A stretch of DNA of 64,000 nucleotides from Noviherbaspirillum humi (GTDB lineage: Bacteria > Pseudomonadota > Gammaproteobacteria > Burkholderiales > Burkholderiaceae_D), in NCBI RefSeq assembly GCF_900188095.1, contig NZ_FZOT01000010.1, positions 101,139 to 165,138 on the forward strand, in the 5' to 3' direction. The position numbers and the translations under genes are program-made. The notes beneath the pieces are model-generated. The model was not told where the DNA came from and did not search any database. It saw only the letters and a program-made list of their open reading frames with translations. This document shows, piece after piece, positions 56,289-64,000 of the stretch. The stretch's first letter is position 1. Each line of letters begins with the position of its first letter.

Positions 56289-56836
56289 TGGACGGCTTGC
56301 TGTGGCGGTTGTTCCTGGTGTTCGCGCCCCTGTCGCTGCTCTCCATCGGCGGCGGCCAGGCCATCATCGCCGACATCCAGCACCAGACGGTGAACGTGCA
56401 GCACTGGTTCTCGGCGCAGCAGTTCGCCGACATGTTCGCCATCTCGCGCGCCACGCCGGGGCCGAACACGCTGATCGCCTCGCTGATCGGCTGGCAGCTC
56501 GGCGGCGTTCCGGGCGTGGTGGTGGCCACGCTGGCAATGTACCTGCCGTCATCGACCCTGTTCGTCTTCGCCACCAGTTTCTGGCACCGGCATCCGGATT
56601 CGCCCTGGCGCAAGGCGATCGAGCGCGGCCTGGCGCCGATCGCGGTCGGCCTGATCTTCGCCGGCGCCGTCACCATCCTGCAGGCGGTGCACCTGAGCCT
56701 GCTCGGCTGGGCGACGACGGCGATTGCCACCGCGCTGGCGTATTTCACCAAGCTCAATCCGTACCTGATCGTGTTCACGGTGGCGCTGTTTTACATCGTC
56801 GTGTTCTTCGCCGGCCTGTCGGGCGTGCCGCGCTGA
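56285..56836 (+). CDS. Chromate transporter-family protein, C-terminal half
   Basis: The 183-residue partner of the preceding gene has the second-half signature FAPLSLLSIGGGQAIIADIQ and AISRATPGPNTLIASLIGWQ, with about five TM helices. GAGGAGG lies just before the start, and the ATGA overlap predicts equal expression. Whether the substrate is chromate is not shown; a flavin reductase of the chromate-reductase type at 10881 is far away. Confidence 0.9.
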   Translation: MMDGLLWRLFLVFAPLSLLSIGGGQAIIADIQHQTVNVQHWFSAQQFADMFAISRATPGPNTLIASLIGWQLGGVPGVVVATLAMYLPSSTLFVFATSFWHRHPDSPWRKAIERGLAPIAVGLIFAGAVTILQAVHLSLLGWATTAIATALAYFTKLNPYLIVFTVALFYIVVFFAGLSGVPR

Positions 56837-56910
56837 TACTTTGCTGAAACGTCGACAAGCCCCGGGGCTTGCAGTATAAAGAGCAGTCCATCCCGAGACC
56901 TGGAGCGCCC

Positions 56911-57207
56911 ATGCCGATTGCCACCTGGAACGGAGCCGTGCTGGCCGAAGCCGCGCAGGACGAGGTCGAGCTGGTGGAAGGCAACGTCTACTTTCCTCCC
57001 GGCGCCATCCGGCAAGCCCATTTCACTCCCAGCGCCACCACCAGCATCTGTCCCTGGAAAGGCACGGCCCATTACTACCATGTGGAAGTGGACGGCAAGC
57101 GCAATGCCGACGCCGCCTGGTATTACCCGGAGCCCAAGCCGGCGGCGGAAAACATCCGCGGCCGCATCGCGTTCTGGCGCGGCGTCACCGTCGACGGCGG
57201 AGCCTGA
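56911..57207 (+). CDS. DUF427 protein
   Basis: The 98-residue protein has the DUF427 pattern: EDEVELVEGNVYFPPG-like segment (DEVELVEGNVYFPPG), then TSICPWKGTAHYYHVEVDGK and AAWYYPEPKPAAENIRGRIA. These are small cytosolic single-domain proteins of unknown role. GGAG precedes the ATG at 56911. The next gene starts 1 bp after its stop, so they are co-transcribed. Confidence 0.88.
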   Translation: MPIATWNGAVLAEAAQDEVELVEGNVYFPPGAIRQAHFTPSATTSICPWKGTAHYYHVEVDGKRNADAAWYYPEPKPAAENIRGRIAFWRGVTVDGGA

Positions 57208-57208
57208 G

Positions 57209-57670
57209 ATGGATGCCGCTTCCCCGACCGCGCCGGCCGACATCCGCGGCCAGTGCGCCTGCGGCGCCGTTCACTTCTCCTGCAGCGGGTCGCCGCTGGC
57301 GATGTACAACTGCCATTGCCTCTCCTGCCAGCATGCCTCCGGCACCGGTTTCGTGCCGGTGGTGGTGGCGGCAAGCGCCGGCTTCCGCGTGGAGGGACCC
57401 TGCCGGGAGCAGGCATTCGCGGAGAAGAAGACCAACCATCCGCTGCGCGGCTTCTGCGCGCAGTGCGGCTCGCAGCTCTACGCCCGCAGCGAGCTGCTGC
57501 CCGGCGTGGTGCTGGTGCATGCGGCCAATCTCGATGATTCGGATTTCTTCAAGCCCATCGCCGACATCTGGACCCTCGCCGCCCGCAGCTGGACGCACAT
57601 GGACCATGGCATCCCCAAGGTGCTGCTGGCGCCGCCTATCCTGGAGAAAGAAGGCGTGGTCAGGATCTAG
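57209..57670 (+). CDS. GFA / CENP-V zinc-binding protein
   Basis: The 153-residue protein of the glutathione-dependent formaldehyde-activating enzyme (GFA) fold has zinc-binding Cys motifs CACGAVHFSC, YNCHCLSCQHASG and GFCAQCGSQLY. Despite the name, many members do not handle formaldehyde; the function here is unknown. GGAG lies seven bases before the ATG, inside the DUF427 end. It is convergent with zwf. Confidence 0.9.
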   Translation: MDAASPTAPADIRGQCACGAVHFSCSGSPLAMYNCHCLSCQHASGTGFVPVVVAASAGFRVEGPCREQAFAEKKTNHPLRGFCAQCGSQLYARSELLPGVVLVHAANLDDSDFFKPIADIWTLAARSWTHMDHGIPKVLLAPPILEKEGVVRI

Positions 57671-57711
57671 CGCCGCCCTTTCTCCCTACCGCAGCCGGGT
57701 CGCGCCCGGTG

Positions 57712-59196
<1,485 letters not shown>

Positions 59197-59587
59197 GGGC
59201 AAGCGCGGGTTGGTGGGTGGGAGGTCATTGTATCCGTCCCTGCGGCAGTCAAGAAGGCGATGGAAAATCAAACCGCCCAGCTTGACCATGGAGGGCTGGG
59301 GTGAAGCCTTGCGCAAATCCATGATCGAGCCCGCACGGTTTGGCGCCCGCAGCCGATTTTCGAGTAAGTTGAGAAAAACGCATGGAACTCCCTGGCGGCG
59401 AAGGATTCCCTGTTTATGAGTGAAACCGAATGCAATGGCAGGAACACATTGTCAGTTTTACCTTGCAACATAATTGCATTGAGGTAATATTCATTATCGC
59501 CCGCATTCTTACTAGGCCCGCGTGCTTTCATTCGATGCCGCGCCGGCGGTGCAATGAATGCCGATACGATTCCTGACGCCTGCCCCA

Positions 59588-61573
59588 ATGAACCCAGCCG
59601 ACAACCTGCTTTACCTCCAATTCGGCACCACCAGTCCCTACTGGCGCCTGTCAGCGGACAGCGACGCCCTGCATTTGTCCGGCGACGAAAAAACGACCGC
59701 GGTGGCCGTTGCCCTCAGTCGGGAGCAGGCGCATTCCATCCGCAGCATGACGGGCGTGACCTCGCACCGTTCGCTGGATCTGCTGGTGCTCGGCAACCGC
59801 ATGCGGCTGCACCTCGTGGGGCGCAGGACCGATACCCATTCCTGGGTCGGCACCGCAGCCGACTACCAGGACACCGACGCCGTGGCGCGCGACCTCGAGC
59901 AGGGGCTGACCTTCGCCGAACAGGTGGTGTCGGAAGTGAATTCCCTGGTGGTCATCATCGACAGCCGCGGCAAGATCAAACGCTTCAACCGGCTGTGCGA
60001 GGAGTTGAGCGGCCTGAAGGAAGAAAACCTGCTCGGGCTGGACGCGCATGAGCTGTTCATGCCCGCCAGCGAGCATGATGCGGCGCGGGCCAACATCCGC
60101 GACTTCTTTTCCACCAAATCTTCTTTCGAAGTAATCCGCCCGATCCGGACCCAGCGCGGCGTACGCCAGGTTTTGTGGCGCAACAAGCTGGTGCGCAGCG
60201 GTTCCGGCGAGGAGGAAAGCTTCCTGGTGTGCTCCGGCACCGACATCACCGAAGAGCTGCTTGCCAAGGAAAAGCTGGTGCAGCTGGCCAATACGGACGT
60301 GCTGACCGGCCTGCCGAACCGGCACGCGGTGCAGGAACTGATCGTCGCCGCCACGCAGAAGGAAGGCGCCCAGTTCGGGCTGCTCTTCCTCGACCTCGAC
60401 AATTTCAAGACGGTGAACGACCACTACGGCCACATCATGGGCGACACCCTGATCAAGGCTGCCGCCGACGCCGTGGCCTGCTGCCTGGGCGCGGAAGATA
60501 CCCTGGCGCGGCTCGGCGGCGACGAATTCCTGGTCATGGTCAACAGCGATTCGCAGGCGGAGGTGGAAGCGGTGGCGCAGCGCATCCTCGATCGCATGAA
60601 AGTGCCGTTCCAGCTGCATCCCGCGGAGATCTACTCCAGCTGTTCGATCGGCATCGCGATGTATCCGGCCCATGGCGGCAGCATGGAGGAACTGGTGCGC
60701 AGCGCCGACATGGCGATGTACGCCGCCAAGGATGGCGGACGCCATACCTACCGCGTGTTCCTGCCGGAGATGAACCGCAAGGTGAGCGAATTCGTCTGGC
60801 TCGATACCAACATGCGCCGCGCGCTGGAAGAGAACCAGTTCGAGCTTTACTATCAGCCCAAGCAATGCCTCAAGACCGGCCGTGTGGAAAGCATGGAAGC
60901 GCTGATCCGCTGGAAATCGCCGGAGCGGGGCATGGTCATGCCTTCGCTCTTCATTCCCTATGCGGAGGAATCGGGCCTCATCATCCCGCTCGGAAAATGG
61001 GTGATGGAAACCGCCGCCAGGCAGGTCGGCGAATGGCGGCGGCAGGGCGTGGAACTGCGGGTGGCGATCAACGTGTCGGCGCGGCAGCTGCGGCACCCGA
61101 CGCTGATCGAGGATTTCCGCAATGCCTTGCAGGCCATCGGACCGGGGCGCTCCCTGCTCGACATCGAGCTGACCGAAAGCTGCCTGATCGAGGATGAGGT
61201 CCAGGCCCTGCACCTGATTCGCCAGTTCGGCGAACTCGGCGCCGAGGTGCATCTCGACGACTTCGGCACCGGCTACTCATCGCTGTCTCAACTGGCGCGG
61301 CTGCCGATGGATTCGCTCAAGCTGGACCGCAGCTTCATCAGCACCATCCATAACGACATCCGCGCCCAGCGCCTGCTGCGTTCCATGGTGGCGGTGGCGC
61401 ACGAGCTGCAACTCGATATCGTGGCCGAAGGCGTGGAAACCCAGGAGCAGGTCGACTTCCTGCGCACCATCGGCGTCAATCACGCGCAAGGCTACCTGTT
61501 CAGCAAGCCCATGCCGGCCAAGGACGTGCCGGCATGGCTGGCAAGCAACGGCAGGCTCAAGGCCGTGGCCTGA
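59588..61573 (+). CDS. rpfR: RpfR/PdeR-like PAS-GGDEF-EAL receptor of DSF signals
   Basis: The 661-residue cytosolic protein matches RpfR/PdeR in length and order: an N-terminal FI-like region (about 1-85, with LQFGTTSPYWRLS), PAS (about 100-215), GGDEF (310-314) and EAL (437-439, MEALIRW). EAL residues NVSARQL, ELTES, DDFGTGYSSLSQL, KLDRSF and VAEGVET are all present. The GGDEF lacks an RxxD I-site. In Burkholderia, RpfR binds BDSF in its PAS domain and its phosphodiesterase is then activated; the FI domain binds RpfF. It is convergent with the rpfF-like gene 52 bp away, strongly supporting the pairing. The upstream ATG at 59558 is an alternative start. Confidence 0.9.
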   Translation: MNPADNLLYLQFGTTSPYWRLSADSDALHLSGDEKTTAVAVALSREQAHSIRSMTGVTSHRSLDLLVLGNRMRLHLVGRRTDTHSWVGTAADYQDTDAVARDLEQGLTFAEQVVSEVNSLVVIIDSRGKIKRFNRLCEELSGLKEENLLGLDAHELFMPASEHDAARANIRDFFSTKSSFEVIRPIRTQRGVRQVLWRNKLVRSGSGEEESFLVCSGTDITEELLAKEKLVQLANTDVLTGLPNRHAVQELIVAATQKEGAQFGLLFLDLDNFKTVNDHYGHIMGDTLIKAAADAVACCLGAEDTLARLGGDEFLVMVNSDSQAEVEAVAQRILDRMKVPFQLHPAEIYSSCSIGIAMYPAHGGSMEELVRSADMAMYAAKDGGRHTYRVFLPEMNRKVSEFVWLDTNMRRALEENQFELYYQPKQCLKTGRVESMEALIRWKSPERGMVMPSLFIPYAEESGLIIPLGKWVMETAARQVGEWRRQGVELRVAINVSARQLRHPTLIEDFRNALQAIGPGRSLLDIELTESCLIEDEVQALHLIRQFGELGAEVHLDDFGTGYSSLSQLARLPMDSLKLDRSFISTIHNDIRAQRLLRSMVAVAHELQLDIVAEGVETQEQVDFLRTIGVNHAQGYLFSKPMPAKDVPAWLASNGRLKAVA

Positions 61574-61625
61574 GCCTGCCGCCGCCGACGGAGCGCTTGT
61601 CGACCCCGCCGGGTTGGAACGGCCT

Positions 61626-62495
61626 TCAGGCCGCGAGCAGGTGCGTCTTGCCGACGCGGCGGTTCTGCAGCATCACCAGCCGTTCCATGTAAGCCAGATC
61701 CTTTTCTTCCAGCATGAAGGCGGAGCGCGCCCAATCCTCGGTGATCTCGATCAGTTCGGCGCGGTCGATGGCCTGCACCCGGCGGCGGGCGCGCAGCATG
61801 GCGCGGATGCCATTGAGCTTGGGGCGCATCTCGTCGACGAAGGTACGGGTGGCCTTGTAGGCATCGCCGGCGTCGAAGGTGCGGTCCACCAGGCCGCGCG
61901 CGGCGAACCATTCGGCGGTATGCGATTCGCCGGTGCTGATCAGTTCCTCCGCGACGCGGCAGCTGGCCTTGCGCGCCACCAGCGAGTAGGCGCCCATGCC
62001 CGGGTAGAGGTTGAAGGCGATTTCCGGGAAGCCCATCTTCGCATCCTTTTGCGCCAGCACGTATTCATGCGCCAGCGCCGCCTCCAGGCCGCCGCCGAGG
62101 GCGCTGCCCTCGATCATGGCGATCGAGATGGCATTGATGCCGAAGCCGACCATGGCGGCATGGACCGCCTCGACGCAATCCAGCGCATAGCGGCGCAGCG
62201 CTTCGCGGTCGCCGGCGCGGATGTGTTCCGCGAAGTAGGACAGGTCGCCGCCGACGTTGAAGATGTTGGGCACGGTGGAGCCGGTGACCCAGAAATCGAT
62301 GGGCAGGCCGCTGTCGCGCGCCGCGTGCATCAGCGTCTGGATATCCTTCAGCAGTTCCGGATTGAAGCAGGGGCGCGGATGGGCATGCAGCATGGTCCAG
62401 AGGATATTGCGGCCTTCTTCATACCAGGCGGTGATCTGGGAAAGAGGGCCGGCTTCAGTGAAGATGCGGCAGTTCGGGTGGTTGCGCAGTTCCAT
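61626..62495 (-). CDS. rpfF: RpfF-like DSF/BDSF synthase (crotonase fold)
   Basis: The 289-residue protein has the same length as Xanthomonas RpfF. The crotonase fold includes TVPNIFNVGGDLSYFAEHIR and AGDREALRRYALDCVEAVHA, typical of RpfF rather than general enoyl-CoA hydratases. The two catalytic Glu residues are E138 (in SALGGGLEAAL) and E158 (in MGFPEIAFNLYPGMGAYS), with the same 20-residue spacing as E141/E161 of RpfF. RpfF makes cis-2-unsaturated fatty acids from acyl-ACP. AGGAG precedes the ATG. The gene starts 14 bp after the desaturase stop, so both form an operon, convergent with rpfR. Confidence 0.9.
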   Translation of the reverse strand: MELRNHPNCRIFTEAGPLSQITAWYEEGRNILWTMLHAHPRPCFNPELLKDIQTLMHAARDSGLPIDFWVTGSTVPNIFNVGGDLSYFAEHIRAGDREALRRYALDCVEAVHAAMVGFGINAISIAMIEGSALGGGLEAALAHEYVLAQKDAKMGFPEIAFNLYPGMGAYSLVARKASCRVAEELISTGESHTAEWFAARGLVDRTFDAGDAYKATRTFVDEMRPKLNGIRAMLRARRRVQAIDRAELIEITEDWARSAFMLEEKDLAYMERLVMLQNRRVGKTHLLAA

Positions 62496-62509
62496 GGTCG
62501 GTGCTCCTG

Positions 62510-63640
62510 TCAGCGGGGAAGAGTGTTGTATTCGGCGACCGGCCGGCAAACCGGCGTGGTCGGTACGCCCTGGTAATCGAGCCAGCGGTGATTTTCGTAG
62601 TCGTACAGCTTGCATTGGTTGACGATGCGCGCCAGGGCGGAGAACGAAAAGTCGACTACGACGGCGCGCTCGCCCAGCAGTTCATTCATGCGCTCCTGCG
62701 CCTTGCCCAGCTGATAGCAGGGAATCGCCGGATAAACGTGATGCGCCGGATGATCGAAGAAGTGGTGCACCAGCTTCGCCAGCAGGCGCGGCAGGCGCAG
62801 ATGCACCGTCAGCATCTCCGCCTGCTGGGTCAGGGCGCGCGGCGCGCCGGCCGTGAACCAGGGAATGTCGGGATGGGTATGGTTGATGTACAGCGAAGCC
62901 GACATCAGCGCCTGGAAGATGAAGAAAGGCAGCAGCAAGCCGAGCGCCACTGCTTCCAGCAAAGAAACCGGCGCGAACAGCGGGGCGCACGCCAGCAGGG
63001 TAGTGAAAGCGGCGAAATAGGTCGCGACGAAGGCGAAGTGCTTCCAGGCGGAGGCATGCTGGGCGCGCGGCAGGAAGGCCCGAGGCATCAGCTTCACCTG
63101 CCACCAGCGCTGGCAGATATAGTACAGGCCGAAGGCGAGCGGGTTGCCGGAACGGATGAAGCGATGCCAGGCCTGGGCCGAAGGCGGCAGCGCATCGTAC
63201 TCCGCCTTGGACAGCGGCTTGAAGGAGTCGACATGGTCGCCGTTGACGTGCGGGTGGTGCAGCGCGTGATGGTCATAGACCCACAGCCGGTAATTGAACA
63301 GGCAGGGCATGAAGGACAGCACGCCGAGCAGCCAGTTGAGACGGCGCGAAGCGGTGAGGCTGTTGTGCGCGGCATCGTGGCCCAGCGAGGCCAGGTTCGC
63401 CATTTTGGCGCCGGCGACGATCGAGGCCAGCAGCTTGAGTGCCAGGTGAGGGGCAAACAGCACTCCGGCAATCGCGGCCGAGAACAGGGCGAAGTCGGCA
63501 ATGAAAAGCGTCAGGCCATGGGCCGTGTTCTTCTCGGCGAAGCCGGCCATTTCCATGACCAGATCGCGGTGAGAGATTTGCGGCTTCTTCGCTCGGGTCA
63601 TGGACGGAAGCGATGCAGGGCTTTTCAGGATGGGGGTCAT
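62510..63640 (-). CDS. Membrane fatty-acid desaturase in operon with rpfF
   Basis: The roughly 376-residue integral membrane di-iron desaturase has all three His boxes: HDAAH (88-92), HHALHH (124-129) and HPAHH (297-301), plus an extra NHTHPD at 253-258. Four TM helices are expected (for example FIADFALFSAAIAGVLFAPH and AVALGLLLPFFIFQALM). Its stop is 14 bp before the rpfF start. It may supply or modify an unsaturated acyl chain linked to the DSF signal, or simply adjust membranes; this is inference. The start is uncertain (63640 or an upstream ATG); no ribosome site is seen. Confidence 0.82.
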   Translation of the reverse strand: MTPILKSPASLPSMTRAKKPQISHRDLVMEMAGFAEKNTAHGLTLFIADFALFSAAIAGVLFAPHLALKLLASIVAGAKMANLASLGHDAAHNSLTASRRLNWLLGVLSFMPCLFNYRLWVYDHHALHHPHVNGDHVDSFKPLSKAEYDALPPSAQAWHRFIRSGNPLAFGLYYICQRWWQVKLMPRAFLPRAQHASAWKHFAFVATYFAAFTTLLACAPLFAPVSLLEAVALGLLLPFFIFQALMSASLYINHTHPDIPWFTAGAPRALTQQAEMLTVHLRLPRLLAKLVHHFFDHPAHHVYPAIPCYQLGKAQERMNELLGERAVVVDFSFSALARIVNQCKLYDYENHRWLDYQGVPTTPVCRPVAEYNTLPR

Positions 63641-64000
63641 GGCTTTTTTCGTTGTATTGGTTGTCCAGGAGTCGCCTTTTGACACATCATAGTGGCGCTT
63701 ACCGCGAAGCAAGACGGTGAAAAGAACGCAACTCACCCGCCTTATCTTTCTTTAGGCGGTTTATGAAAGTCTGATAAATATCAATATGCAAACTTCTGAA
63801 TCTGATTGGCGCCGCTTTCGGGCCGGTGCAGCCGTTTGGCAGTTTGCCGAAGAGGGGCGTAACATCCCGGGTTTGCATTCGGACATGCCTCAGAGCCTGT
63901 TCAGTATCTTTGTGGCATGTGCGTTCAAGCAGGAAGGGATGCAGTGCAAGGGCGAAGCAGGGGTTTCGAGCGGCATGCCGCTCGCCTGCGGAGCGGTACC
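63641..64000. other. Promoter region of desaturase-rpfF operon and window edge
   Basis: Holds the upstream region of the desaturase gene, including a CCGCCT/AGGCGG hairpin near 63731-63753. A plus-strand frame beginning at 63786 is open to the window end, but it runs into the hairpin repeat and has no ribosome site, so it is not called a gene. Confidence 0.4.
63945..64000 (+). repeat. Hairpin repeat family, copy F (cut by window end)
   Basis: GCAGGGGTTTCG is followed by a perfect 18-bp palindrome (63967-63984, centred on GCATGC with arms different from copies A/B) and then GCCTGCGGAGC. The conserved frame with a changed but still self-complementary stem marks it as a member of the family at 47.7 and 54.3 kb. 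Confidence 0.8.

Noticed and set aside
63786..64000. Open frame on the plus strand running off the window end
   Set aside because: No ribosome site, and its 3' part is the hairpin repeat; likely chance coding.

Overview
The window looks like chromosomal DNA of a GC-rich betaproteobacterium, most likely Burkholderiales and plausibly Oxalobacteraceae (Noviherbaspirillum/Herbaspirillum/Massilia-like). This is inferred from GC-rich codon use, three Bug-type tripartite tricarboxylate transporter receptors, a complete cbb3 oxidase locus with FNR/Anr-type boxes, and an RpfF/RpfR pair of the Burkholderia type. I saw no rRNA, tRNA, CRISPR array, transposase or phage gene.

Layout. 0-5.7 kb: a CzcCBA-like heavy-metal RND efflux operon. 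5.7-11.4 kb: a GAF-GGDEF cyclase, a SYLF lipoprotein, a Zn alcohol dehydrogenase, a Bug receptor and an FMN reductase. 11.6-16.5 kb: a catabolic operon (Bug receptor, crotonase, NDP-forming acyl-CoA synthetase) divergent from an IclR regulator, with a perfect palindromic operator between them. 16.7-21 kb: a DUF2127 membrane protein, an OsmC-YcaO fusion and a flavoprotein. 21.3-25.4 kb: a lower-GC patch of poorly conserved genes. 25.6-29.7 kb: a two-subunit molybdenum hydroxylase divergent from a Bug receptor. 30.3-35 kb: two convergent Cache-domain c-di-GMP enzymes.

35.9-47.7 kb is a complete microaerobic respiration locus: hemN, a TauE/SafE-type membrane protein, ccoI, a lipoprotein, ccoS, ccoNOQP, ccoG, ccoH and a small membrane protein, with three FNR-type boxes. 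A fourth, consensus-perfect FNR box lies upstream of a PAS-GGDEF-EAL plus Aer-like receptor operon (48.2-52.6 kb). This suggests that oxygen sensing also controls aerotaxis and c-di-GMP here. 52.9-59.2 kb holds a thioredoxin-like protein, an SDR dehydrogenase, an SMP-30 lactonase, a split chromate transporter, DUF427 and GFA proteins and glucose-6-phosphate dehydrogenase.

59.6-63.6 kb is the most notable locus: an RpfR-like receptor (FI-like N-terminus, PAS, GGDEF, EAL) convergent with an RpfF-like DSF synthase. The synthase gene lies 14 bp downstream of a membrane fatty-acid desaturase gene. This looks like a cis-2-unsaturated fatty acid quorum-sensing module with an unusual desaturase partner.

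Intergenic regions near 47.7-48.15 kb, 54.2-54.5 kb and 63.95-64.0 kb carry a repeat family whose hairpin stems differ in sequence but stay self-complementary. An identical 83-bp inverted repeat lies on each side of the aerotaxis/SDR block. Five c-di-GMP enzymes occur in 64 kb.
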